Positions 1 to 9,611 of a stretch of 64,000 bases of DNA are shown here, one piece after another. The stretch's first letter is position 1; every line of letters starts with the position of its first letter. The notes below the pieces were generated by a model. It saw only the letters and a program-made list of their open reading frames with translations, was not told the origin of the DNA and did no database searches. The stretch comes from Natrinema halophilum (GTDB lineage: Archaea; Halobacteriota; Halobacteria; Halobacteriales; Natrialbaceae). The DNA is taken from positions 1,426,001 through 1,490,000 of the forward strand of contig NZ_CP058601.1 of NCBI RefSeq assembly GCF_013402815.2, in the 5' to 3' direction. The position numbers and the translations under genes are program-made.

Positions 1-2
1 AA

Positions 3-506
3 CGCGAGCGGCCCTACGCCGAGAGTGCCGAGGATGAGACGGACGACGAAGACGACGCATCGTCACCGATCGTCCAGGCCGGCGGCGAGGCCCACGAGTA
101 CGGGTACACGCCGGTCGATGGGGACGCGGACGCGGGTTCGGACGCATCGCCGAACGCCGACGGGGAAACGGACGTGGCCAGCGACGGCGCGTTTGTCGTC
201 GCAAACGAGGAGCGCAAACCCGCGGAACTGCTCGAGATACAGTGGGTCAGCGACCGCGTTCACCGCGCGAGTGAGGGGTCTCAGTGTTCGATCGAAACGG
301 CCGAGGAGGTTCTGGCCGTGTTCGCACACGAGGGGCCGCTCGAGGCGGAGACGATCGCAAACCGGGTCGATCGGTCGACGGTCGCGGTTCAGAGTCTCCT
401 GTCCGAACTCCGGACGGAAGGAATGCTCGAGCGGTCCGCTGAACGGACGTATTCGCTGAGCGACGACGTTCGCGCCGCGCTGACCGAAACGCCGCCGGCG
501 GAATGA
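3..506 (+). CDS. Winged-helix domain protein, 5' end outside window
   Basis: The reading frame is open from the window edge, so the true start is missing and only the last 167 residues are visible. The first 60 or so visible residues are Asp/Glu/Ser-rich and look disordered. The last 80 form a winged-helix-like fold: an EEVLAVFAHEGPLEAETIA helix pair, then a recognition-helix segment RSTVAVQSLLSELRTEGML and a short wing. A DNA-binding role is inferred from this pattern only; I do not recognise the family. A GTG at 174 is an internal in-frame codon, not a convincing start, because the acidic frame continues upstream. Confidence 0.7.
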   Translation, partial: RERPYAESAEDETDDEDDASSPIVQAGGEAHEYGYTPVDGDADAGSDASPNADGETDVASDGAFVVANEERKPAELLEIQWVSDRVHRASEGSQCSIETAEEVLAVFAHEGPLEAETIANRVDRSTVAVQSLLSELRTEGMLERSAERTYSLSDDVRAALTETPPAE

Positions 507-546
507 GTATCGTCGGTTCGAAATTCATCGAGGACAGCGGGCAGGT

Positions 547-1671
547 CTAGCGACGAAGCCCGTCACCCGCTGCCTCGATCGCTGCGGTTTCGATCCCCTG
601 GTGGACCGGGAGGACGACGAGTTCCTCAGAGAGGCGGTTTGCGATGTCGTACTCCTCGTTTCCGTAGACCGACTGGCGGAGTATCGGCCAGGTGTGGGCC
701 CCGATGACCCCGCAGTCTTCGAGTTCCGCCAGAAACGCGTCCGGTTCGTCGGCGCGGACTGGGAATTCGTACGGGCTGATCCCCTCCGGGAGACGGTCGT
801 AGACGATGGTCACGTCGTCGCGTCCGGCCAGAGCGCGTTGCCAGGCGCGGTAATTCTCCCGCCGTGCTGATCGGATCGCTCCCGGATCCGCGGCGTCGGC
901 CACGGCTTTCGAGAACCTCGACATCGGCGCTTTGGTGGCCTCGTACCGGCTCCCGGGATCGACACTCGACGGATCGTCGGTGCCGTCGGAGAGGAGGGCT
1001 TCGACAGATCTGTGAAGCGATCGGCTCGTCCCGAGGACCGTTTCGGCGACCGACGTGGCGACGTACCGACAGTCCGCGGCCGCAACTCGGTCCGATACGC
1101 CGGCGAGCGACGAGGGCTCGAACGCTTCGCGGACCGCTTCGTCCCGACAGTACAGGACCGCACCGTCAGGAACCGGAAGGAGTTTCCGCAGGGTCGTCAC
1201 CCCGAGATCGCCGGCGGTCCCGAGCAGCGTCTCCCCGTCGACGCTGAGTGGCGCGTGCGCGTTATCGTCGATGTGATAGCAATCGTATTCGTCGGTCAGC
1301 GACGCGAAGGTTTCGAGGCCGGGTTGCGGGAAGCCGAAGTAGTTGACAGACATGACCGCGACGGTATCGTCGTCCATTCGTCGTTCGAGGTCAGTAAAAT
1401 CGGGTTCGAGGGTCTCTTTGATCGCGTAGAACCGCGACTCGAGGCCGAGGTCGTGAAGCGGCTCGACGACCGCTGGTGAGAGATAGGCGGGAACGAGGAC
1501 GTTTTCACCGGGCTCGACGAGCCCGGCGAGGCCGTCACGGAGCGCGACCTTCCCGGCGCCATAGTACGTGTAGTCGACGGACGGGGCGTGCAGGTCGACG
1601 AACGACTCGATTCCCACGTCCCCCGACCGTGAGAGTGATGCGTCGAACACGGAGGGGGTTGCACTGATCAT
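547..1671 (-). CDS. DegT/DnrJ/EryC1-type PLP aminotransferase
   Basis: A 374-residue fold-type I PLP enzyme. The likely Schiff-base lysine is K163 in TTLRKLLPVPDG, and the cofactor-binding Asp lies in YHIDDNAHA (about 133-140). The opening YYGAGKVALRDGL segment fits substrate and PLP-phosphate contacts. Such enzymes transaminate keto-sugars for surface glycans or make related amino compounds; the substrate cannot be read here. It is divergently placed from the phosphatase/transferase pair at 1902-4537, which supports a cell-surface polysaccharide context. The ATG is in a region with no better upstream start. It is somewhat shorter and more divergent than typical sugar aminotransferases. Confidence 0.8.
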   Translation of the reverse strand: MISATPSVFDASLSRSGDVGIESFVDLHAPSVDYTYYGAGKVALRDGLAGLVEPGENVLVPAYLSPAVVEPLHDLGLESRFYAIKETLEPDFTDLERRMDDDTVAVMSVNYFGFPQPGLETFASLTDEYDCYHIDDNAHAPLSVDGETLLGTAGDLGVTTLRKLLPVPDGAVLYCRDEAVREAFEPSSLAGVSDRVAAADCRYVATSVAETVLGTSRSLHRSVEALLSDGTDDPSSVDPGSRYEATKAPMSRFSKAVADAADPGAIRSARRENYRAWQRALAGRDDVTIVYDRLPEGISPYEFPVRADEPDAFLAELEDCGVIGAHTWPILRQSVYGNEEYDIANRLSEELVVLPVHQGIETAAIEAAGDGLRR

Positions 1672-1901
1672 ACGTGTGATTGGTATGCGATGGAAGTGGC
1701 GACGATCATCGACGTAATACAGTAACGGCCGGTACCTTAGTGATACGGTCAGTACCGTTCGCTATCGATTCGCAATCGATACTTACAGGCTCGGGTCGGT
1801 CCCTCGGTAGGGCAGCTATTCTGACCTTACAGGCGGCAGTACGATCCTAGAGACGGCCAGCACTTGCATAACAAAGCACGGGTGGACAAATACCGCTTCA
1901 C

Positions 1902-3530
1902 ATGGCAGGTTCGACCGACGAAGAAGACCTTCGTCTGCTCGTCGTTGGGCTCGACGCGGGCTGTCGACCGATACTCGAGCCCTTATTCGAGTCGGGCGAT
2001 CTTCCGACTCTTCGGCAACTGTTCGACACCGGGTCGTCGGGGCCGCTCGAGTCCCAGATTCCGCCGTGGACCGCGAGTGCATGGCCGTCGCTGTACACCG
2101 GAAAGAATCCGGGCAAGCACGGCGTTTACGACTTTCTCTCGTTCGACGGGTACGACTGGGACGTCGTCAACGCGACCCACGTCAGAGCGAGACCGATCTG
2201 GGAGCTACTGAGCGAGCACGGATTCTCGAGCGTCGTCGTTAACGTCCCGGTGACACACCCCGCTCGAGAATTCGACGGCGCGTTGATTCCGGGGCTGACA
2301 GCCCCCGAGGACCCCGACTGTCATCCGGCGGGGATTCTCGAGGACGTCAAAATGGCCTGCGGTGGCGAGTACTGGGTCTACCCCCAGAGTGGCCCGGTAC
2401 CCGACAGGTCGATCGACGGGTACGAACGGACGATCGAACTGCGAGGGACGGCGTTTCGATATCTCTGTCAGCGGATCAGTCCGGACTTCGGATTCCTCCA
2501 GTTCCAGCAGACCGACTCGGTGTTTCACGAACGGCCGGGCGACGAGGAGGCGGTCAGTGCGGTCTATCGCGAAGTCGATCGTCAGCTGGCGGAAACGCTC
2601 GAGCGAACCGATCCCGAAAACGTTCTCGTCGTTAGCGATCACGGCATGGGACCGGTAACCGGTACCGAATTCCGCGTCAACGAATTCCTCCGGGACAACG
2701 GATACGTGACCGCCAAGAGCGGCGGTGAAGGGATGCCGAACTGGTCAAAGGCCTGGGAGAACGACCTGCTCTACGGTTCTGAGGCCGGTGAGTACGAAGC
2801 GAATCCGCTCGAACGAGCGATGAACGTCGCGGCGAGAGTCGGGATCACGACCCAGCGCGTCGCGGGCGCGCTCGACCGCATCGGCCTGAAGGAACCGATC
2901 GGGAGTCGGGTACCGAACGATCTGCTCCGGGCGGCGAGCGAACAGGTTGATTTCCCGGCATCGCGGGCGTTCATCCGCTCGAAGAGCGAACTCGGCGTCC
3001 GCATCAACCTCGAGGGGCGCGAACCGAACGGGCGGGTCCCCGAGTCGGCGTACGAAACCGTTCGTGAAGAACTCATCGACGCGCTGTCGGCGGTCCGAAC
3101 TCCCGACGGGGAACCGATGTTCGACGCCGTCGAGCCGCGTGAGACGTACTTCGAGGGACCGCACGTCGACATGGCCCCCGACGTCGTGACTGTCCCTGCA
3201 GAGTTCAACAACGCGATCGTCGCCGACCTGGGACGAGACCGCTTTGGCGAGCCGATGGAACCGTGGAACCACAAGCGAACCGGCGTCATCGCGGCGACCG
3301 GTCCGGCGTTCGACGAATCAGCGATGCTCGACAGCGCGACGATTTTCGACGTTGCGCCGACGATCTGTTCGCTGTTCGACGTCCCCGTCGACGCGGCTAT
3401 GGACGGCGACCCGCTCCCGGTGATCGACGGGGGTGTCGAGCGACCGTATCCGGCCTACGATCCGGCACCGATTACGGCGACCGACGACGGAGCGGTCGAA
3501 GACAGACTCTCCGACCTTGGCTACCTATGA
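1902..3530 (+). CDS. Alkaline-phosphatase-superfamily phosphodiesterase/hydrolase
   Basis: A 542-residue protein of the type I phosphodiesterase/nucleotide pyrophosphatase branch. Visible motifs are the first metal-site Asp in LLVVGLDAGC, the nucleophile region PPWTASAWPSLYTGKNPGKHG (Thr or Ser of WTAS), and the second metal site VVSDHGMGPV near residue 245. No signal peptide is evident, so it may act in the cytoplasm or at the membrane. Haloarchaeal members often sit in exopolysaccharide or S-layer glycan clusters, consistent with the aminotransferase upstream. Its stop overlaps the ATG of the next gene (ATGA), so the two are translationally coupled. Confidence 0.88.
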   Translation: MAGSTDEEDLRLLVVGLDAGCRPILEPLFESGDLPTLRQLFDTGSSGPLESQIPPWTASAWPSLYTGKNPGKHGVYDFLSFDGYDWDVVNATHVRARPIWELLSEHGFSSVVVNVPVTHPAREFDGALIPGLTAPEDPDCHPAGILEDVKMACGGEYWVYPQSGPVPDRSIDGYERTIELRGTAFRYLCQRISPDFGFLQFQQTDSVFHERPGDEEAVSAVYREVDRQLAETLERTDPENVLVVSDHGMGPVTGTEFRVNEFLRDNGYVTAKSGGEGMPNWSKAWENDLLYGSEAGEYEANPLERAMNVAARVGITTQRVAGALDRIGLKEPIGSRVPNDLLRAASEQVDFPASRAFIRSKSELGVRINLEGREPNGRVPESAYETVREELIDALSAVRTPDGEPMFDAVEPRETYFEGPHVDMAPDVVTVPAEFNNAIVADLGRDRFGEPMEPWNHKRTGVIAATGPAFDESAMLDSATIFDVAPTICSLFDVPVDAAMDGDPLPVIDGGVERPYPAYDPAPITATDDGAVEDRLSDLGYL

Positions 3531-4537
3531 GTGTCGAGATCCGCGTCCTCGATCCGGACACTGATGCCGACGAGTGGAACCGATACGTCGACCGTTCTGA
3601 CGGTTCGAATCCGTTTTTCCGGGCCACAGCACTCCGATTACAGGCCGACGACACCGGGACAGACCTGAACCTGTTGGCCGGGTTCAAGGGCCAGGAACCG
3701 GTCGGCATTTTTCCCGTCTTCGAGTACAGGAAAGGGCCGATCACCGGTGCGTTTTCCCCCGCTCCCTATTCGTGGGCGAGCTATCTCGGCCCCTCCCTGC
3801 TAAACGTCGACAAGCTCAAGCAGCGCAAGGCCGACCGGCGTACAAAACGGTTCATCGAGGGCTGTCTCGAGTGGATCGACGAGGAAATCTCGCCGCTGTA
3901 CAGCAAGTTCGTCACCGCGGAGTTCGACGACATCCGACCGTTCGTCTGGAACGAACACGACGTCAAACCCGGCTACACGTACATCGTCGACCTCGACGGT
4001 ACCGAGGACGAACTCCTAAAACGGTTCAGTAGCGACGCGCGGAGCAACGTTCGAAACGCAGACGATACCAGCTACGTCATCGAGGAAGGGGACACCGACG
4101 ACGTCGAACGCATCGTCGACCAGGTCCGCCAACGGTACGAGAACCAGGGGCAGTCGTTCCAGTTGAGTTCGAACTTCGCGTGCTCTCTTCACGAGCAGCT
4201 TCCCGACGGCTCACTTCGGCCGTACGTCTGTCGCGTCGGCGAGGAGTTTCAGGGCGGCATTCTCGTTCTCGAGTCCGATGGGACGCGATACCGGTGGCAA
4301 GGCGGCGTCAAACCGGATGCAGACGTCGACCTTCCGATCAACGACCTGCTCGACTGGCACGTTATGCGCGACGGTCTCCACGATGGAATCGAGGAATACG
4401 ACCTCGTCGGGGCCGGCGTCCCGAGCATCAATCGGTACAAGGCGAAGTTCAATCCGCGCCTCGAGACCCACTACGAGATTACCACGGGAACCTTCGGGAT
4501 CGATCTGTTAGTCGATCGGTACCAGAAACACCGGTGA
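3527..4537 (+). CDS. FemAB/GNAT-like acyl- or aminoacyl-transferase
   Basis: A 336-residue protein with the two-lobed pattern of the lipid-II glycyltransferase (FemX/FemAB-like) and GNAT superfamily. The visible core has LKRFSSDARSNVRNA (about 165-180), the family's substrate-binding segment, and a C-terminal lobe with GGILVLE, YRWQGGVK and AGVPSINRYKAKFNP. Archaea lack peptidoglycan, so the acceptor is probably another surface or lipid-linked substrate. The start at 3527 is chosen because the ATG overlaps the previous stop by 4 bp; the longer open frame upstream is the antisense-biased shadow of the phosphatase gene. Confidence 0.82.
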   Translation: MSVEIRVLDPDTDADEWNRYVDRSDGSNPFFRATALRLQADDTGTDLNLLAGFKGQEPVGIFPVFEYRKGPITGAFSPAPYSWASYLGPSLLNVDKLKQRKADRRTKRFIEGCLEWIDEEISPLYSKFVTAEFDDIRPFVWNEHDVKPGYTYIVDLDGTEDELLKRFSSDARSNVRNADDTSYVIEEGDTDDVERIVDQVRQRYENQGQSFQLSSNFACSLHEQLPDGSLRPYVCRVGEEFQGGILVLESDGTRYRWQGGVKPDADVDLPINDLLDWHVMRDGLHDGIEEYDLVGAGVPSINRYKAKFNPRLETHYEITTGTFGIDLLVDRYQKHR

Positions 4538-4564
4538 AATCGGGCGGACGGCTCCAGTCGTCGA

Positions 4565-4870
4565 TCACTTCACCTCGCCGATCCGATACTGCGACTGCCG
4601 GGCATCCTCGAGGCTGACTCGGCTGCTAACCAGCTCCTGTTCCTCGAGTTTTCCCAGCGCGTAGCGGACGGTCCGAGGGCAGAGCCGAGATTCGTCGGCG
4701 ATCCCTTCCTGCGTCAGTGGTTCCTCGTATTCGAGAACCTTGTAGACGAGTTTCGCGCTGGGTGGGAGGTCGGCCGGGACCGTCTCGTTCTGTGAGGGAT
4801 GGCCCGAACCGTCGCTTTCGTCGGTCTCTGCAGCCTCGTCGACGTCGGTATCGGGTTCGGTTGCACTCAT
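4565..4870 (-). CDS. Winged-helix transcriptional regulator (MarR/ArsR-like)
   Basis: A 101-residue protein. Residues 1-35 are acidic and Ser/Thr-rich. Residues 36-101 form a compact wHTH: LPPSAKLVYKVLEYEEPLT, then QEGIADESRLCPRTVRYALGK as the HTH and EEQELVSSR plus a wing. It is convergent with the transferase gene, with only 27 bp between stops. The DNA target and ligand are unknown. The start ATG at 4870 is the only reasonable one for this acidic N-terminus. Confidence 0.82.
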   Translation of the reverse strand: MSATEPDTDVDEAAETDESDGSGHPSQNETVPADLPPSAKLVYKVLEYEEPLTQEGIADESRLCPRTVRYALGKLEEQELVSSRVSLEDARQSQYRIGEVK

Positions 4871-5253
4871 ACGTTCCGACCGGGACAGTCACCGTTCGAA
4901 CGTTCGAACCGTGGTACTCGCGTTCTCGGCCGGTCGAGAGTCACCGAACAGATCCGTGGGGATACGCTGCCGTCGACGTCCGGGAATCGATTACGTGAAG
5001 CGGTCTGTGGCGGTCTCATTCTCACTCGGGAGTTCCAGCGTGAATCACATATACAACACCGACAGTTCAAACATACAGGGAGGAACTAATGAACGAACTA
5101 TCGGATCAATCGCTCGATTGACACTGCGGGAGCCGTACACCGGGCAGCGCGCGTCTGCGAGTTATCGATGTCGCGTAGCGGGGTCGAAATCCGTCTGTCG
5201 TCTGCTGTGTTAACCCGTGCATAGTAAGGCGATGGCCCGCCTCAGAGGAGCAT

Positions 5254-6579
5254 ATGTTCGGAACCAGTGGGATTCGCGGACGGGTCGGCGACGAGGTGAC
5301 GGCGGAACTAGCACTCGCTGTTGGACGCGCGGTCGCTTCGGAGGGGTACGACCGAGTCGTCGTCGGTCGGGACGTTCGGGAAAGCGGATCGATGCTCGTC
5401 GATGCAATCGGAGCGGGACTGTGCGAGTGTGGCACCGACGTCGTTACCGTCGGGGTCGAAGCGACGCCGACGGTCGCCCGTTCGATTCCTCGCCTCGAGG
5501 CCGACGCGGGAGTCGTGATAACGGCGTCGCATAATCCGGCGACCGACAACGGAATCAAACTCTGGAACCCTTCGGGGAAGGCGTTCGGTCCGGACCAGCG
5601 TGCAGCGATCGAACGGCGTGTTCGTCAGGACGACTACGAGCTGGCCGCATGGGACGAGGTGGGGAGACGCGAGCGTCGCAGCGGTATTCGAGCCGCTCAC
5701 GCGGAGACGCTACGGAAATCGGTCACCCTCGAACGGACGCCAAGCGTCATCGTCGACGTCGGAAATGGAGCCGGAGGCGTAACGGCGTCAGCCCTCGACG
5801 ATCTGGGCTGTCGGGTCCGCACCCTCAACGGCCAGGAGGATGGCTCGTTCCCCGGGCGACCGAGCGAGCCGACCGAGGAGTCCCTTGCGACGCTGTCGTC
5901 GCTCGTCGAGCAGACGGACGCCGAGGTCGGAATCGCTCACGACGGCGACGCCGACCGCATGCTCGCCGTCGACGAGACCGGGACGTTCGTGCCCAAAGAT
6001 GCGTTGCTCGCCCTGTTCGCACGAGAGGCGGCTGAAGATGGAGAACGGGTCGCTGCGCCCGTCGATACCAGCCTCGCCGTCGACGACGCGTTGGCAGACG
6101 TCGGTGCGTCTCTCACCCGAACACAGGTGGGGGACGTCTACGTCGCAGAGCGGACGACGGAAGCAGACGTCGTCTTCGGCGGTGAGCCAAGCGGGGCCTG
6201 GATCTGGCCGGCGGAAACGCGGTGCCCGGACGGTCCGCTCGCGGCCTGCAAACTGGTGGCATTCGTCTCTCGAGGCGGGCCGCTCTCCGATCTCGTCGCC
6301 GAGATAGAAGGCTATCCGATCCGACGAACGTCGGTCGAGGTCGAAGACAAAGCAACGGTGATGGCCGAGGTGAGCGACCGAGTTACCGATCGATACGACG
6401 AAGTCGATTCCCTCGACGGTGTCCGGGTCGAAACGGCCGACGGCTGGTTCCTGCTTCGGGCAAGTGGGACACAACCACTGATTCGAGTGACGGCGGAGGC
6501 GCGGTCACCGACGGATGCCGATTCGCTATTCGAAGAGGCCCAGACGTTGATAACCGAGAGCGTCGCGACGAGCATGTAA
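5254..6579 (+). CDS. glmM: Phosphoglucosamine mutase (GlmM-like phosphohexomutase)
   Basis: A 441-residue alpha-D-phosphohexomutase. The phospho-Ser is S92 in VITASHNPATDNG, the Mg loop is HDGDADRML (about 230), the sugar-binding loop is GGEPSGAW and the C-terminal phosphate loop is RASGTQPLIRVT. The N-terminal MFGTSGIRG is typical of archaeal GlmM/ManB. It interconverts glucosamine-6-P and glucosamine-1-P, or hexose phosphates. GlmS lies 1.2 kb downstream on the other strand, which favours the amino-sugar role. The first TSGIRG block demands a start at or just before 5254. A second mutase lies at 57654-59051. Confidence 0.88.
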   Translation: MFGTSGIRGRVGDEVTAELALAVGRAVASEGYDRVVVGRDVRESGSMLVDAIGAGLCECGTDVVTVGVEATPTVARSIPRLEADAGVVITASHNPATDNGIKLWNPSGKAFGPDQRAAIERRVRQDDYELAAWDEVGRRERRSGIRAAHAETLRKSVTLERTPSVIVDVGNGAGGVTASALDDLGCRVRTLNGQEDGSFPGRPSEPTEESLATLSSLVEQTDAEVGIAHDGDADRMLAVDETGTFVPKDALLALFAREAAEDGERVAAPVDTSLAVDDALADVGASLTRTQVGDVYVAERTTEADVVFGGEPSGAWIWPAETRCPDGPLAACKLVAFVSRGGPLSDLVAEIEGYPIRRTSVEVEDKATVMAEVSDRVTDRYDEVDSLDGVRVETADGWFLLRASGTQPLIRVTAEARSPTDADSLFEEAQTLITESVATSM

Positions 6580-6675
6580 CGGAACGGGATGGGGCGGACC
6601 TGGGCGGCATCCAATTCATAGGGAAAACGAGACAATACTCCGTGCTCGAATCGACCGTTGGCGCCACCGAACGAA

Positions 6676-6849
6676 TTATCTCCGCTCTTTGGGGATGAAA
6701 TCGGAGGTCTTCATCTCTCGGTACGTCGCGCAATCGGGACAGGCGTGGACGACGTCACGATTGTCGCCAAAGACGCGGGCGAACTGTCGGGTCACTTGAT
6801 TGCCACAGTTGACACATCGGGGGGCAGTCGTTTGCTGGCCGGACGTCAT
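6676..6849 (-). CDS. Small zinc-ribbon protein (DUF7563-like)
   Basis: A 57-residue protein with two Cys pairs, CVNCG near residue 12 and CPDC near residue 40, separated by a stretch containing ARVFGDN that is characteristic of a family widespread in haloarchaea. It probably binds one zinc ion; the function is unknown. The start at 6849 (MTSGQQ) is preferred over the ATG at 6888 because family members begin close to the first Cys pair. The family name is from memory of the consensus, so treat it as provisional. Confidence 0.75.
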   Translation of the reverse strand: MTSGQQTTAPRCVNCGNQVTRQFARVFGDNRDVVHACPDCATYREMKTSDFIPKERR

Positions 6850-6889
6850 TGGCGTCCAGTTCGCGGATGGGTCCGTCGACATCAACAAT

Positions 6890-7799
6890 TCATACCCACA
6901 GATCGGTATTTACTATGGGCCTCATAATCGACGCCGCCCGTAGTATTCTCACGTTTCGACCGAAAGTGACCCGTGAGAAAGACTGTTCGGATATCGAGAG
7001 TATCAGCGCCTCGTTCGTGAGAAATGCAATATTTCGTCGGAGTAATACGGTGTTTAGCCCCGACAAATGTGTCAGAATGAGACAAATTAAGGGCTCAAAA
7101 CCGATCATCGCGATCGGGGAACAAGGATCAGCCTGCCGCTAACTGATCGGGGGAACAAGGATCAGCCTGCCGCTAACTGATCGGGGCTGAAAACAGCTCA
7201 TCGGTCGGCAGATACCGACGCAGATACTGCTCCTCTCAGTTGCCGATTCGACGCCATTACAGCCGTATAATTATCCGCCACGTCAAGGATTACGGTCAGA
7301 CGAACGCGATCGTTCTTGCGGCAAGGAGGGTACTCGTATCAGACCACTCTGCGTCCCTCCCAAAACCGACGGTTCCTCGGTTCTGTGCCCGTTCCGACCG
7401 GTTCGCTCAAGCGGGACAGTTCCCGTTCGCTCGGATCGCCCGTCGCTATCAGGTCCGCCCTTTATATGACGGCGAATCACTAGTCGAACTGGAGGGTATC
7501 GGTCGATACCCACATTTCCGGAAACGCCGTTGCCGGGATCTCGATCGCCACAGTAACCCTCCACGTTCGATCACGACATCGTTCGAGTACGGGTCGCTCA
7601 GCACCGATGCCGTGCGGATTTAGGACTACGGGGGTGGTCTCGCATCCTGCGGCCTCGAGACCCTTACTCGAGTTCGATCGGTATCGGCGGGCCGCTTTCG
7701 GAATCGGAGCACGACACTCCTCACGCATCGTTTAGCAGTAACGCGTACTGATAGGACCGTCCGATACTCGAGAACGGGACGAAACGCGTTCGCCACCGA
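6890..7799. other. Long non-coding stretch between zinc-ribbon gene and glmS
   Basis: About 0.9 kb without a convincing gene. The first 200 bases are AT-richer than the surroundings (for example the stretch at 7020-7095). A 33-34 bp tandem repeat sits at 7112-7186. Short open frames here are basic and Arg-rich, unlike haloarchaeal proteins. One minus-strand frame ending at 7480 has a brief IEIPATAFPE stretch reminiscent of the N-terminus of Bat-type HTH proteins, but nothing follows it. Confidence 0.6.
7112..7186. repeat. Tandem direct repeat, 33-34 bp unit x2 plus 8 bp
   Basis: Copy 1 spans 7112-7144 and copy 2 spans 7145-7178. They are identical except that copy 2 carries one extra G in its G-run. 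The first eight bases of the unit recur at 7179-7186. The unit starts GATCGGGG and ends GCCGCTAACT. It lies in non-coding DNA. Confidence 0.9.
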
Positions 7800-9611
7800 T
7801 TATTCGACGGTGACGCTCTTGGCGAGGTTTCGCGGTTTGTCGATCGGTCGGTCGAGCAGATCGGCGGCGTAGTACGAGACGAGTTGGAGCTGGACGTTCG
7901 CGAGCAATCCGGCCAGGTCCTGATCGGTGTCGGCAATCTCGAGGTGGTCGTCCGCGGCCTCGACCGCAGGGTGGTCGTCCGGACAGACCGCGATAACGGG
8001 CGCACCACGGGTCTGGGCCTCTTCCGCGTTTTTCAGCGTTTTCTCGTCTTCTTCGCCAGTGAAGATAGCGAAGACTGGCGTCTCGGGCGTAACCAGTGCC
8101 AACGGTCCGTGTTTGAGTTCGCCGGAGGCGAATCCTTCAGCGTGCTCGTAGGTGATCTCCTTGAACTTCAACGCACCTTCCAGGGCCACGGGGAAACCGA
8201 GGCCGCGGCCGATGAAGAAGTACGCCTGGCTATCCGCGTAGCGCCTGGCGATCGCAGCGGCGTCCGAATCGTCGAGGACGTCGGCGATCGCTCCGGGCAT
8301 CGACGCGAGTTCCGCCAGAAGCGACTCGGTATCCGCCCGCGGCTCGCCGCGTTGATCGCTGGCGATGCGCTGTCCAAGCAGCGTGAGCATGACGGCCTGC
8401 GAGGAGAACGTCTTCGTCGCAGCAACCCCGATCTCCGGCCCGGCGCGAATAAAGAGGGCATCGTCGGCCTCACGAGCAGCCGTCGAGCCGACCACGTTCG
8501 TCACGGTGAGCGTTTGAGCACCCTCGGCGTTTGCCTGCCGGAGGGCATTCAAGGTGTCGGCCGTCTCGCCGCTCTGTGTGACCGCGATCACCAGCGTTTC
8601 GTCGTCGACGGGCGGAGCCGAAACGCTGTACTCGTTTGCCAGCAGCGCAGACGATCGCACGCCAGCCTGGTTCAGCGTCAGCGAGCCGTACAGCGCAGCG
8701 TGATAGGACGTCCCGCAGGCGACGAACTGAACGCTGTCGATCCCTTCGAACGTTCCCGGCTCGAAATCGGAGAGGGCGATCCGCCCGTTCGCGGGGTCGA
8801 TTCGGCCCTCGATCGCCTGGGCGAGCGACGTGGGCTGTTCGTTGATTTCCTTGAGCATGAAGTGGTCGTACTCTCCTTTGCCAGCTTGCTCGGGATCCCA
8901 CTCGACCGTCTCGGGCTGGCGCGTGATCGGGTTCCCCTCGAGATCGGTAAACTCGACCCCGTTCTCGTCGACGACGACCACGTCGCCATCCTCGAGGTAG
9001 ACCACACTGTCGGTGTACTCGAGGAAGGCCGGAACGTCGCTCGCAAGGAAGTATTCGCCGTCTTCCATCCCGACCACGAGCGGCGAGCCCTGTCGAGCCG
9101 CATAGAGGACGTGTTCGCCCGACACCATCGCGGTGACAGCGTAGCTCCCCTCGAGTTCGTCGATCGCCTGTCGGAACGCCGTCTCACTGTCGAACCCCGC
9201 GTCGAGGTAGTACTGAACGAGGTGGGGGATAACCTCGGTATCGGTATCGCTGGTGAATTCGTAGCCGTTTGCCCCAAGCCGTTCTCTGAGCGCGGCGTAG
9301 TTCTCTATGATGCCGTTGTGAACGACCGCAACGTCCTCGCTCTCGTCGGTGTGCGGATGTGCGTTCGCGTCGGTCGGCGGCCCGTGCGTGCTCCAACGGG
9401 TGTGACCGATTCCGACTTCCCCCTTGAGCGGTTGACCGATCGATTCTTTCAATTCTTCGACCTTTCCCGAGCGTTTCCGTACGTTGATGCCGGAGCCGTT
9501 CTGAACCGCAACGCCGGCGGAATCGTAGCCCCTGTACTCGAGGTTCTCGAGCCCCGTTAGCAGGGACTCGAGCGCGCTACCGTCGCCCACACGCCCGATA
9601 ATACCACACAT
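7800..9611 (-). CDS. glmS: Glutamine--fructose-6-phosphate aminotransferase (isomerizing)
   Basis: A 603-residue GlmS. The N-terminal MCGIIG places the catalytic Cys directly after the initiator Met, so the start is fixed at 9611. Residues 2-220 are the Ntn glutaminase (RWSTHG, HNGIIENY). Two SIS domains follow: the first contains VACGTSYHAALY and TQSGETADT, the second contains GRGLGFPVALEGALKFKEITYEHAEG. The C-terminus is DKPRNLAKSVTVE, which carries the conserved KS..VE isomerase tail. It makes glucosamine-6-P for surface glycans and N-glycosylation. Length is normal. Confidence 0.97.
   Translation of the reverse strand: MCGIIGRVGDGSALESLLTGLENLEYRGYDSAGVAVQNGSGINVRKRSGKVEELKESIGQPLKGEVGIGHTRWSTHGPPTDANAHPHTDESEDVAVVHNGIIENYAALRERLGANGYEFTSDTDTEVIPHLVQYYLDAGFDSETAFRQAIDELEGSYAVTAMVSGEHVLYAARQGSPLVVGMEDGEYFLASDVPAFLEYTDSVVYLEDGDVVVVDENGVEFTDLEGNPITRQPETVEWDPEQAGKGEYDHFMLKEINEQPTSLAQAIEGRIDPANGRIALSDFEPGTFEGIDSVQFVACGTSYHAALYGSLTLNQAGVRSSALLANEYSVSAPPVDDETLVIAVTQSGETADTLNALRQANAEGAQTLTVTNVVGSTAAREADDALFIRAGPEIGVAATKTFSSQAVMLTLLGQRIASDQRGEPRADTESLLAELASMPGAIADVLDDSDAAAIARRYADSQAYFFIGRGLGFPVALEGALKFKEITYEHAEGFASGELKHGPLALVTPETPVFAIFTGEEDEKTLKNAEEAQTRGAPVIAVCPDDHPAVEAADDHLEIADTDQDLAGLLANVQLQLVSYYAADLLDRPIDKPRNLAKSVTVE

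Noticed and set aside
7480-7728. Small minus-strand protein with a Bat-like IEIPATAFPE start
   Set aside because: The match is about ten residues, then a stop follows; too weak for a gene or a pseudogene call.
7884-9560. 558-residue frame on the plus strand
   Set aside because: It is antisense to glmS, which has clear motifs and the correct start; the plus frame is Arg/Val-rich without domains.
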